Of a stretch of 41,231 nt of DNA, positions 1-10,064 are shown piece after piece (within the stretch, counting starts at the first letter, position 1; each line of letters begins with the position of its first letter). A model generated the notes under the pieces. That model saw only the letters and a list, made by a program, of their open reading frames with translations, did not search any database and was not told where the DNA came from. Source of the DNA: Elusimicrobiota bacterium (GTDB lineage Bacteria; Elusimicrobiota; Elusimicrobia; Elusimicrobiales; UBA9959); NCBI GenBank assembly GCA_016234365.1, contig JACRER010000045.1, forward strand, positions 1 to 41,231, in the 5' to 3' direction. Made by a program: the position numbers and the translations under genes.

Positions 1-1
1 C

Positions 2-295
2 GGCAACGGGGGCCTTATACAGACCTTCACGCATGGCCCTGGCATAGACGAGCCCTTGATAATGACCAAAGCGGAAGGGGCCAATTACTATTACCACGCG
101 GACGGGCTGGGCTCCATAACGGCGCTGACCGACGACAACGCCACGACGGTAGAAACATACACATACAAAGCCTATGGCCAGCCCACAATAAAGAGCGCCA
201 AAGGCGAACAATTATCCAGTTCCGCCATTGGCAACACTTATCTGTTCACGGCCCGTGAGCTCGAATTACTATTCTTATGTGAAGAATCGCCCTAG
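2..295 (+). pseudogene. RHS-repeat core protein, 3' part, 5' end cut by window edge, frame broken
   Basis: The frame is open from base 2. It carries a YD/RHS-type repeat (YYYHADGLGSITALTD, then YTYKAYGQP) and the start of the RHS-core signature (NTYLFTARE). In intact RHS proteins this signature continues through Y-rich repeats into a 'YSYVKNNP..DPSG' segment just before a variable toxin tip. Here the frame runs off into a short tail (LELLFLCEESP) and stops at 295. The expected YSYVKNRPSG..DPSG segment is present immediately afterwards but in the +1-shifted frame from about base 261, so roughly 20-25 codons appear deleted out of frame near bases 257-264. Family role (known): secreted or surface polymorphic toxin delivering a C-terminal toxin domain. 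Whether the break is biological or a repeat-collapse assembly error cannot be told here. Confidence 0.8.
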
Positions 296-740
296 TGGTG
301 TGGTTGACCCGTCAGGGAAAGTGGGCTGGATAGTTGCTGGAGCACTAATCTCTGGTGGAATAGACTTTGCGGTGCAGTATAGCCAAACAGGAAATCTTTC
401 TGACATAAAATGGGGATCTGTGTTTATTAGTGCCGGAACTGGCGCGCTTGGAGTTGGGGTTAGTGGGAAAATTGCAAAAATTGGCGTTACGGCTGTTTCT
501 CGGGTGGTTTTGAATACGGGCGCGGCGGCGGCGATTAGTGGATACTCCCAAATCTTGAAAAATAGCATGTATGGAAGTCCATTAACGAGCAATCTCGATT
601 CTGCGGTCGCAACAAGCATTATGTTTTCATCCCTTGGTTCTTCATTGGAAGAAGTCTCTACATTGGGGATATTGAAGAGCCGTGAATTGTTGTATGACTC
701 TCTTCCATTGGAAGAACGCCTTTTTTTCTTATGGGGGTAG
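261..740 (+). CDS. RHS protein C-terminal tip (candidate toxin domain), frame-shifted from the core
   Basis: Reading from about base 261, this frame holds SNYYSYVKNRPSG followed by VVDPSG, the pre-toxin end of RHS proteins, then about 140 residues unrelated to the repeats. The tip has two or three hydrophobic, Gly/Ala-rich stretches (VGWIVAGALISGGIDFAV; GTGALGVGVSGK; GAAAAISGYS) and no catalytic motif I recognise. Base composition is clearly lower in GC than the genes from 1041 on, as expected for horizontally exchanged tips. An ATG at 228 in this frame lies inside the core-encoding frame and is unlikely to be a real start. It overlaps the next small ORF by 10 bases, the usual toxin-immunity spacing. 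Function of the tip is unknown; pore formation or a membrane-translocation segment would fit the hydrophobicity but is inference. Confidence 0.55.
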   Translation, partial: SNYYSYVKNRPSGVVDPSGKVGWIVAGALISGGIDFAVQYSQTGNLSDIKWGSVFISAGTGALGVGVSGKIAKIGVTAVSRVVLNTGAAAAISGYSQILKNSMYGSPLTSNLDSAVATSIMFSSLGSSLEEVSTLGILKSRELLYDSLPLEERLFFLWG

Positions 741-919
741 TCGCTGTTATTCTCTACCATGCTCTCAGTTTTTTGGGAGTTCCCCCTGTAAAGCGCAATG
801 TGGCAATGTATGCTTTGGGATTTATATTAATGCTCAATATTGTGGCATATGGCTTTAGGCTTTACAGGGAAAGCAAGGGCGTCTTGAAAAGGAATGTGGA
901 AAACAGGAATAAGTTTTGA
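731..919 (+). CDS. Small membrane protein, candidate immunity protein of the RHS tip
   Basis: This 62-residue ORF starts inside the last codons of the RHS tip (10-base overlap). It has two hydrophobic segments (about residues 3-18, VVAVILYHALSFLGVP, and 24-41, VAMYALGFILMLNIVAYG) and a basic C-terminal tail (RLYRESKGVLKRNVENRN), so it should be an inner-membrane protein with a positively charged cytoplasmic end. Like the tip, it is AT-rich relative to the neighbourhood. I do not recognise a family. Its position directly after a polymorphic-toxin tip is the classic place for a cognate immunity gene, and membrane immunity proteins are common for membrane-acting toxins. The assignment rests on position only. 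Confidence 0.45.
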   Translation: MGVVAVILYHALSFLGVPPVKRNVAMYALGFILMLNIVAYGFRLYRESKGVLKRNVENRNKF

Positions 920-1040
920 GGCTTGATAAGTGGGATTTCATTAGGCACAGTGCCTACACCTACGACGCGCTGATGACCTCCCCCCCGAAAACCAGACCGG
1001 TTGAAAGTTGTTATGATCGCTAATTTTTGAAGAGATATAA

Positions 1041-2150
1041 ATGAAGTTCAGGATAAGTGCGGCAATTGTTTTTGTCTTTACTGCGCTCGCGGGGGCGGCG
1101 GAGCCGCCGCATGGGTGCAGCGCCGTGCTGCTGCTCGGGCCTGACGCGACGGCGGCGCAGCGCGCGGCCGCGCAGATGCTCAAGGCCGACCTGGCCGCCG
1201 AAGGCGTGCGGGCGATGGAGATACCGGCGGAGGAAGCTGATGCGTTTGGCCAGGCTGGCATTTTAAGCGAAGGCGGCCTGGTGGTGGAGGCGCAAGGCGG
1301 TGATGCCGGCCTGAAGATATCTGACGGCGCCTCCGGTAAGGCTGTGAAGAATTACGGTGTGCGTCCTCCGGCGGCGGAGAAGATCTCGCCCGCTCCGGTG
1401 GCTCCCGTGAAAAAAAAGAAAACGCTTAAGCCGGCAGCGGTTTTGGGCGAGCGCGGCTCAGATAAAAAGAACCATATCGGATTAACTTTGGGCTATTCAA
1501 GCCTGTTCGCCCGCAATAAGGACAGCTTCGACGCGCTGCCCGCCGGCTACCCCGGGGGCTCCGTGGCCTATGACCCCAACCGCGGTCGTTTCCGGCTATT
1601 CTATGAGAGGGTTTTGTCGGAGAAATACTCCAAAGGGATTGCGGCCGGGAAAGAGCTGGGCGGTTCCGTGGAATACGAAAAGGGAGATTCCCCGCTTAGC
1701 CTGGAGCCGGAGAGGAACACCGCCACCCTTTACGTGATCCGTAGGATCACGCGGGGCTTCGGCCTTTTCGCCGGGGCAGGCGCCGACATGTACTCGTACA
1801 CTATTTCGGACCCGGTAGTGTTCAGCGGCAACAACGCCGTGCACAGCACGTTCCAGGGAGAGGCCTCGGGGGCGCATGCGGAGGCCGGGATCCTGCTGGG
1901 CGCGGGCAATTTCTCCCTGCGGCTGGGTCTCAAGCAGATCCTGTTCGGCGACCCTGGCGATATAACCTCTAATTTCACCGGTGGAGGCCCCTATGCCCCC
2001 GGCAAATACCGGCTTATACTGAAGAACGGCCAGACGCTGGATTTTAAGGCAGCCGGCCAGCCGCTGGCATCCAATGAAAAGCCGTTCAAGCCCGACTTGG
2101 GCGGCAAGGCCGTTACTATTTCTCTGGCCTACGCTTTTTCCAACTGGTAG
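1041..2150 (+). CDS. Secreted / outer-membrane beta-barrel-like protein, function unknown
   Basis: The 369-residue product starts with a signal peptide (MKFRISAAIVFVFTALAGAA). Residues about 20-100 form a small globular, Ala-rich part, followed by a Pro/Lys linker (PVAPVKKKKTLKPA). From about residue 145 there are alternating amphipathic strands separated by Gly/Asn/Asp turns (HIGLTLGYSS, GRFRLFYERV, ATLYVIRR, GFGLFAGAGADMYSY, NFSLRLGLKQ), and the protein ends in ...AVTISLAYAFSNW. A terminal aromatic residue on a final amphipathic strand is the usual BAM-recognised end of outer-membrane barrels. I do not recognise the family. A weak purine-rich ribosome site (GAAGAG) precedes the ATG at 1041. 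The 120-base spacer before it holds no gene. Confidence 0.65.
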   Translation: MKFRISAAIVFVFTALAGAAEPPHGCSAVLLLGPDATAAQRAAAQMLKADLAAEGVRAMEIPAEEADAFGQAGILSEGGLVVEAQGGDAGLKISDGASGKAVKNYGVRPPAAEKISPAPVAPVKKKKTLKPAAVLGERGSDKKNHIGLTLGYSSLFARNKDSFDALPAGYPGGSVAYDPNRGRFRLFYERVLSEKYSKGIAAGKELGGSVEYEKGDSPLSLEPERNTATLYVIRRITRGFGLFAGAGADMYSYTISDPVVFSGNNAVHSTFQGEASGAHAEAGILLGAGNFSLRLGLKQILFGDPGDITSNFTGGGPYAPGKYRLILKNGQTLDFKAAGQPLASNEKPFKPDLGGKAVTISLAYAFSNW

Positions 2151-2188
2151 TGCTTCCTCTTGTGCCCATTTGGCTATTTGGCGCGTCA

Positions 2189-2218
2189 TTGCCCCTTTAC
2201 CCCACCATTTAGTATTAT
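2189..2218 (+). promoter_or_regulatory. Possible sigma-70-type promoter for ppdK
   Basis: TTGCCC (2189-2194) and TATTAT (2213-2218) are separated by 18 bases in the otherwise GC-rich spacer before ppdK. The leader that would follow holds two small hairpins: CCCC-TAA-GGGG near 2231-2242 and CCCGC-ACCC-GCGGG near 2247-2260. Only sequence resemblance supports this. Confidence 0.35.
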
Positions 2219-2288
2219 TAAGGAAAGCCCCCCTAAGGGGCCCCGCCCGCACCCGCGGGCCAGACAGAACAAGACAACAGGAGCACAT

Positions 2289-5075
<2,787 letters not shown>

Positions 5076-5711
5076 GTGCCCGGCCGCAAGTTCAAGTACT
5101 TCCCGATGGTCATTTCCGCCCCCTCAGGGGGCGGAAAGACCGTCGTGCGTTCCGGCCTGCTGAAGCTTAACAGGAAGTTCGCTTTCAGCGTGACCTGCAC
5201 TACGCGGACCCGGCGTCCCGGTGAAGTGGACGGCAAGGATTATTATTTCGTGACGGAGGCGCAGTTCCTGAAGCTGCGCAAAGAGGGCAAACTGCTGGAG
5301 TGGGCCCTGGTGCACGGCAACTACTACGGCACCCCGGTGCGGTCCGTGATGACGGTCCTGGAGAAGGGCCGCATCCCGGTAATGACGATAGACGTGAAAG
5401 GCGCGCGCTCGGTAAAGCGCCTGTTCCCAGAGGCGGTGACGGTGTTCCTGCTGCCGCCGGACCTGAAGACGCTGGTACAGCGCCTGCGCGGCCGCGGCGA
5501 GAAGCCGGAGAACGTGGCCGTACGGCTGGAGACGGCGCGTTCCGAGATAAAGGTGGCGGCCACCTTCGACTACCTGGTCATCAACGACAGGCTGCCGGAG
5601 ACGGTGCGCGAAGTGGCTGCGATAGCCGAGCTGGAGACGCGCAAAATAGGCCGCAACCTGGACAAAGTCCGGGAGTTCGGCTCGCAGCTGGCGAAGAAGA
5701 AGAAGTTCTAA
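5076..5711 (+). CDS. gmk: Guanylate kinase
   Basis: Phosphorylates GMP to GDP with ATP in the cytoplasm. The 211-residue protein has the P-loop SAPSGGGKT (residues 14-22), the GMP-binding segment TTRTRRPGEVDGKDYYFVT, the lid/second GMP segment (LLEWALVHGNYYGTP) and the DVKGARSVK segment corresponding to the family's 'DIDVQGA' strand. Length fits the family. The start is GTG immediately abutting the ppdK stop; translation is probably coupled. The following gene is rpoZ, so the common bacterial gmk-rpoZ pair is kept. Confidence 0.95.
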   Translation: MPGRKFKYFPMVISAPSGGGKTVVRSGLLKLNRKFAFSVTCTTRTRRPGEVDGKDYYFVTEAQFLKLRKEGKLLEWALVHGNYYGTPVRSVMTVLEKGRIPVMTIDVKGARSVKRLFPEAVTVFLLPPDLKTLVQRLRGRGEKPENVAVRLETARSEIKVAATFDYLVINDRLPETVREVAAIAELETRKIGRNLDKVREFGSQLAKKKKF

Positions 5712-5724
5712 CGGAGGCTCAAAA

Positions 5725-6048
5725 ATGACGACTGCAAAGGCTGAAAAGAAACAGGACGACCTGGAGAAACTTATTTCCGACTACGGCCCGTCCAAGTACC
5801 AGGATATAGTGCGCGCCATGCAGTGGGCCCGGCACCTGCGCCGCCAGGAGGAGTTCCGCAACGTCCCGATGGCCGAGCTGATAGACCGCTCGCTGCTCGA
5901 CGTGGTCAGCGGCAAGATCAAAGTGGCCGAGATCGAAGAGGCCGTGAAGGTGGACCAGGAGATAGAAGAAAAACTGGCCTCCAAGCGCCCCGACGATTCC
6001 AAGCGGCTGCGCAAAGATTCCGAGAAGCCGGCTAAAGAAGCCGCTTAA
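5725..6048 (+). CDS. rpoZ: DNA-directed RNA polymerase omega subunit
   Basis: A 107-residue protein whose middle (SKYQDIVRAMQWARHLRR, then DRSLLDVVSGKIKVAEIEEA) matches the omega pattern: a helix starting with the '(N/S)KYE.V..AA.RAR.L' motif, then a short segment, then 'AL.E(I/V)..GKI'. Omega binds the beta' C-terminus and helps polymerase assembly. The position directly after gmk (13-base gap, GGAGG-like ribosome site) is the classic one. The charged C-terminal tail (about residues 80-107) is longer than in many omegas and looks disordered. Confidence 0.88.
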   Translation: MTTAKAEKKQDDLEKLISDYGPSKYQDIVRAMQWARHLRRQEEFRNVPMAELIDRSLLDVVSGKIKVAEIEEAVKVDQEIEEKLASKRPDDSKRLRKDSEKPAKEAA

Positions 6049-6057
6049 GCCGCGCAC

Positions 6058-6855
6058 ATGAAGCGCGAACTCGCCGGCGCGGCCAAAGACCTGGCCGCTT
6101 ATCTGAAATCGCAGGACGAGGACCTCGCGGAAGTTCCGCGCGGCGCCGCTGCGCGCCCCGCCGGCAAGTCCCCCGCCACGAAGGCGGCCAGTCCCGCCAG
6201 ACCCATTCCGGCGCCCGCGCCGGCGCATGTCCCTGTGGAGCCCGCCGATATGGATTCCCTCTCCGAAAAAGTCAGGAACTGCCGCAAGTGCGGCCTTGGC
6301 CACGCGCGGCTCAACGCCGTGTTCGGCGTGGGGTCGCCCAAGGCGAAGGTGGTTTTTGTGGGCGAGGGCCCCGGCTTCCAGGAAGACCATAAGGGCGAGC
6401 CCTTTGTGGGCCGCTCGGGCCAGCTGCTGGACAAGATCCTGGAAACGGTGCTCGGGCTCAAGCGCTCCGAAGTGTACATCGCCAATATCGTAAAGTGCCA
6501 CCCCATGAAGAACCCGGAGACTCCGGAAGCGCACGGCAACGACCGGCCGCCCACTCCGGAAGAGATCTCCGCCTGCCGCCCCTACCTGGACGAGCAGCTG
6601 CGCGCCATCCGCCCCGCCTGCATAGTTACGCTGGGTTCGGTAGCCACCAAGGTGCTGCTCGGTACCGATAAGGGCATTTCGCTGGTGCGCGGCCGCGCCT
6701 ACGATTATCCCGTGGAACTTTTCGGCCCCGGCCACCCTATAAAGGTCATTCCGACCTACCACCCGGCGGCCTTGCTGCGCAATCCCAACCTGAAGCGCGA
6801 CACCTGGGAAGACATGAAATTGCTGAAATCTTTCCTGGAAACCGGTAAGATCTGA
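6058..6855 (+). CDS. Family 4 (Fe-S) uracil-DNA glycosylase
   Basis: Removes uracil from DNA as the first step of base-excision repair. The 265-residue protein has a poorly conserved Ala/Pro-rich N-terminal region (to about residue 65), then the family-4 core: GEGPGFQED (about 103-110), PFVGRSGQLLDKIL, and the C-terminal TYHPAALLRN containing the conserved His. Four cysteines at 75, 78 (CRKC), 147 (VKCHP) and 173 (SACRP) have the spacing of the [4Fe-4S] ligands of family 4. The N-terminal Ala/Pro linker resembles that of SPO1 DNA-polymerase-related UDG proteins found in many bacteria. It begins 9 bases after the rpoZ stop and is followed by priA after 10 bases, so it is part of the same operon. 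Confidence 0.9.
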   Translation: MKRELAGAAKDLAAYLKSQDEDLAEVPRGAAARPAGKSPATKAASPARPIPAPAPAHVPVEPADMDSLSEKVRNCRKCGLGHARLNAVFGVGSPKAKVVFVGEGPGFQEDHKGEPFVGRSGQLLDKILETVLGLKRSEVYIANIVKCHPMKNPETPEAHGNDRPPTPEEISACRPYLDEQLRAIRPACIVTLGSVATKVLLGTDKGISLVRGRAYDYPVELFGPGHPIKVIPTYHPAALLRNPNLKRDTWEDMKLLKSFLETGKI

Positions 6856-6865
6856 ACCGGCCGTT

Positions 6866-8839
6866 ATGCTGGCCGAGATCTCCTTCCCCATTCCGCTGAG
6901 GCGGACCTTCTATTATTCGCTGCCCGACGAGCTGGAACTGCAGGCCGCCCCGGGCTTGCGAGTGCAGGCGCCATTAGGGCCGCGCGCCGCCGCCGTGGGC
7001 GTGATCCTGCGCGTCCTGCCCGAGAAGGACGCCGACCTGACCGGCTTTAAAGAACTTAAATCCGTTACCGCCCTGCTCGACGAAACCCCGCTGTTCCCGG
7101 AGGACGCGCTGGAACTTTCGGAGTGGATGGCCGGGCGCTGGGGCTCGCCTCCCGGTCTTTGCCTTGGCGCTTTTTACGCGCACGCCCCTGCCGCGCGCCC
7201 GGCGGCCGCCCCGGCCCCGGCGGCTTTGGCCGCCCTTCCCCCGCCCCGGCCGCCTGAGATAGCGAAACTGCTGGAGAAACTTTCCTCCGGCCCCGCCGCC
7301 TGCCTGCTGCGCCTGGCGCCGCTGGAAAAACGCGAAGCCCTTTACCCGGCTATCTTCGCCGCGGCGCTGGCGCGGGAAGGTGCTCAGGGGCTGCTGCTGG
7401 TGCCGGACCTTGGGTTCATCCCGCCGCTGGCGGCCGCGCTGGAACCTTTTTTCCCCGGCCGCGTGGGAGTCTGGCATGCGCGTCTTACCCCTAAAAAAAG
7501 GGCCGAAGCCTGGACCGGCGCCGCTGACGGCCGCTTCGGCATCATGATCGCAACGCGCACCGGCGTCTTCCTTCCTTTCAAAGACCTGCGCTTTTCGCTG
7601 ATGGACGGGGAGCACGAGGAAGTTTACCGGCAGGAGGAGGCTGAGCCTTTCTATCACGCGCGCGAAGTGCTGCAGCGGCGCATGAAGAAGCTCGGTGGTT
7701 CCGTGCTGCTGGCGAGCCCCTGCCCGTCCATAGAGACGTGGGGCGCGGCCGTTTCGGGCGAGCTTGAGCGCTTTGACGCCGTTGCGCCTGCGGCACCCAA
7801 AGGCCCCGGCGCCGACGTGACGGTGCTGGACATGGAAAAGTACCCTGGCGAGATGCTGGCCCGGCCGTTGGCCGACGGGCTGCGCGCCGCCGCCGCCGCC
7901 GGCAAGCAGGCGCTTATAATATCCGGGCGTAAAGGCTACGCTTCCCGCCTGTTCTGCGCCAACTGCAGCTGGATGCTGCGCTGCGCGGATTGCGGGCCCG
8001 GGCTGACGCTGCTTAAGACCCCCGAGGCCGGGCGCGTGCTGCTGTGCCGCCGCTGCGGCAAGAAGACCCCCCCGCCGGCCGCATGCCCCAAGTGCGGCGG
8101 CAAGGTTTTCAGGGATTACGGTACCGGCACGCAGAAAGTGCAGGAGGCCGCTGCCCGGCTGCTGCCTGGCGCGAAGATAGCCCGTTTCGACGGGGACGTG
8201 CTGCGCGGTTCGCTTAAGACCATGCGCGCCGCCCTCGATAGTTTTTCCTCGGGAGAAGCGGACGTGCTGGTAGGTACCCGCATAGCCCTGCGCGAGCTGG
8301 GCGCGCCGAGGCTTGGCCTGGTGGCCTTTATAGACGCGGACTCCGAACTGGCCAGCGCCGATTTCCGCGCTTCGGAAAAAGCCTACCGCTCTTTCTACGG
8401 CGCCTGGCGGCTGCTGCCGCCGGAAGGCCGGCTGTTCATCCAGACGCGAGAGAGCGGTCACTATGTGTTTTCACGGCTGGCGGAGATGGATTTCCCCTCC
8501 TTCGCCGACGGAGAACTGGCCGCCCGCAAGGACTTTTTCTACCCGCCCTTCTGTCACATCGTCAAGGTGCGCTTTGCGGCCCATGACCGCGCGGCCCTGG
8601 ACGCCGCCGCGGCCGCTTTCCTTAAGACCCTTTCTTTCCTGGACGGGGACGAAACGAGCGAGATACTGGGCCCGGTCACGCCTCCCGGAGAGGAGCGCCG
8701 GAAATTCCACACCGAGTATTACCTGGTGAAGGCCGCTTCCGAAAAGACCGCCGCCCGCTGCCTGGCCGCCGCCCAGGCGCTGCCGCCCAGGGCCGGGGTG
8801 AAGTATTTCATCGAGGCGGACCCGTACGGGCAGCATTGA
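6866..8839 (+). CDS. priA: PriA-like primosomal protein N' with degenerate helicase motifs
   Basis: Homologous end to end to PriA, which loads the replicative helicase at stalled forks. The N-terminal 3'-DNA-end-binding domain is recognisable (residues 1-100, FPIPLRRTFYYSLP). All eight zinc cysteines of the PriA insertion are present (364, 367, 373, 376, 394, 397, 407, 410). The helicase core is changed at every motif: the Walker A segment expected as GVTGSGKT reads RLAPLEKRE (149-157), motif II DEEH reads DGEH (247-250), motif III GSATP reads ASPCP (283-287), and the QVAGRAGR motif VI region reads as YGAWRLLP (about 511-518). Motif Ia (LLVPDLGFIPP) and the RYHARD-like segment (FYHAREV) survive. 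At 657 residues it is slightly shorter than typical. I infer that ATP hydrolysis is lost while DNA and partner binding may remain. Frame is intact, so this is not a simple pseudogene. Confidence 0.85.
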   Translation: MLAEISFPIPLRRTFYYSLPDELELQAAPGLRVQAPLGPRAAAVGVILRVLPEKDADLTGFKELKSVTALLDETPLFPEDALELSEWMAGRWGSPPGLCLGAFYAHAPAARPAAAPAPAALAALPPPRPPEIAKLLEKLSSGPAACLLRLAPLEKREALYPAIFAAALAREGAQGLLLVPDLGFIPPLAAALEPFFPGRVGVWHARLTPKKRAEAWTGAADGRFGIMIATRTGVFLPFKDLRFSLMDGEHEEVYRQEEAEPFYHAREVLQRRMKKLGGSVLLASPCPSIETWGAAVSGELERFDAVAPAAPKGPGADVTVLDMEKYPGEMLARPLADGLRAAAAAGKQALIISGRKGYASRLFCANCSWMLRCADCGPGLTLLKTPEAGRVLLCRRCGKKTPPPAACPKCGGKVFRDYGTGTQKVQEAAARLLPGAKIARFDGDVLRGSLKTMRAALDSFSSGEADVLVGTRIALRELGAPRLGLVAFIDADSELASADFRASEKAYRSFYGAWRLLPPEGRLFIQTRESGHYVFSRLAEMDFPSFADGELAARKDFFYPPFCHIVKVRFAAHDRAALDAAAAAFLKTLSFLDGDETSEILGPVTPPGEERRKFHTEYYLVKAASEKTAARCLAAAQALPPRAGVKYFIEADPYGQH

Positions 8840-8869
8840 GCCCCCTCGCGCGCGCGAACGCAAAAATAA

Positions 8870-8875
8870 TACAAT
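8870..8875 (+). promoter_or_regulatory. Possible -10 element of a leaderless tyrS transcript
   Basis: TACAAT ends 8 bases before the tyrS ATG (8884) inside an AT-rich patch (8861-8883) surrounded by GC-rich DNA. No Shine-Dalgarno sequence precedes the ATG. A transcription start 7-8 bases after this element would fall on or next to the A of ATG, which fits a leaderless mRNA. No convincing -35 box was found. Confidence 0.35.
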
Positions 8876-8883
8876 TAACCGTT

Positions 8884-10056
8884 ATGAACACAGAAGAGTC
8901 GCTTAAAGAGATACTGCGCGGCGTGGTGGACGTGGTCAGCCGCGAAGAACTCATAAAAAAACTTTCCTCCGGCAAGAAACTGCGCGTGAAACTGGGCGTG
9001 GACCCCACCAGCCGGGACCTGCACCTGGGTCACGGCGTAGTGCTGGATAAGCTGCGCAAGTTCCAGGACCTGGGCCACACCGCCGTGCTGATCATAGGCG
9101 ATTTCACCGCCCAGGTTGGCGACCCGTCGGGCAAGGACTCCACCCGCCCCGTGCTGGACCACGACACCGTTTCCGCCAACGCCAAGACCTATACCGAGCA
9201 GGCTTTCAAACTGCTGGACCCGGATAAGACCGAGGTCCGCTTTAATACCGAATGGTTGAAGCCGTTCTTCGCCAGCCCCGCCTCCGGCATTTCCGATTTC
9301 ATCAACACCGCCAAAGGCGTCACTATCTCCCGCCTGCTCGAGCGCGAGGATTTTAAGGCCCGCATGAAGGCCGGCACGCCCATAAGCCTGCTGGAGATCC
9401 TCTACCCGCTGCTGCAGGGTTACGACTCCGTGGCCGTGAAGGCCGACGTGGAACTGGGCGGCCAGGACCAGATCTTCAACCTGCTGGTGGGCCGCGACCT
9501 GCAGAAGGCCAACGGCCAGGAAGCGCAGGTGGTGATGACCGTGCCGCTGCTGGTGGGAACCGACGGCGAGAAGAAGATGTCCAAGTCCTACGGCAATTAC
9601 GTGGCGTTCAACGACCACCCGAACGACATGTTCGGCAAACTGATGTCCCTGTCCGACGCGCTGATGTATTCCTACTACGAACTGCTAACGCTGGAAGACC
9701 TGGCCGCCGTGAAGGCCGAACACCCGATGGAGGCCAAAAAGCGCCTGGCGGGGATAGTCACCGCCCGGTTCCACGGCGCCGAGCAGGCTGCGGCCGCGCG
9801 GGGCCATTTCGAGCAGGTCTTCTCCCGCAAGGAACTGCCCTCCGAAATGGAGGTCTTCCGCGCCGAGAAGCCGGGCAAACTTTCCTACCTGATGGTGGCG
9901 GCCGGCCTGGCCAAGGGCATGAACGAGGCGCGCCGCCTGATAACCCAGGGCGCCGTGCGCCTGGACGGGGAGAAGGTGGCCGACGATATAGTTTTCGAGC
10001 CGCGGGAGTGCGTGCTGCAGGTGGGGCGCCGCCAGTTCCGCAAGATAGAGAAATAG
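8884..10056 (+). CDS. tyrS: Tyrosyl-tRNA synthetase
   Basis: Charges tRNA-Tyr. The 390-residue class I synthetase has the HIGH-type motif HLGH (residues 47-50), the GDFTAQVGDPSG segment, the tyrosine-binding strand QGYDSVAVKADVELGGQDQ and KMSKS (231-235). An S4 RNA-binding domain closes the protein (about 330-390: AAGLAKGMNEARRLITQGAVRLDG). Length and motif style are those of the TyrRS type often called TyrZ. I chose ATG 8884; a TTG at 8836 in the same frame would add 16 residues overlapping the priA end without any family similarity. It is followed after 8 bases by a FecR-domain gene with GGGGCAGG just before its ATG. Confidence 0.95.
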   Translation: MNTEESLKEILRGVVDVVSREELIKKLSSGKKLRVKLGVDPTSRDLHLGHGVVLDKLRKFQDLGHTAVLIIGDFTAQVGDPSGKDSTRPVLDHDTVSANAKTYTEQAFKLLDPDKTEVRFNTEWLKPFFASPASGISDFINTAKGVTISRLLEREDFKARMKAGTPISLLEILYPLLQGYDSVAVKADVELGGQDQIFNLLVGRDLQKANGQEAQVVMTVPLLVGTDGEKKMSKSYGNYVAFNDHPNDMFGKLMSLSDALMYSYYELLTLEDLAAVKAEHPMEAKKRLAGIVTARFHGAEQAAAARGHFEQVFSRKELPSEMEVFRAEKPGKLSYLMVAAGLAKGMNEARRLITQGAVRLDGEKVADDIVFEPRECVLQVGRRQFRKIEK

Positions 10057-10064
10057 GGGGCAGG

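Noticed and set aside
942-956. TAGGCAC-A-GTGCCTA palindrome in the spacer before the 1041 gene
   Set aside because: No T-run follows and there is no other context; it may be a binding site or chance.
2160-2288. Upstream in-frame start for ppdK
   Set aside because: It adds 43 low-complexity residues; AGGAG sits properly before ATG 2289.
8836-8883. TTG start for tyrS overlapping the priA stop
   Set aside because: The extra 16 residues have no family similarity and no ribosome site.
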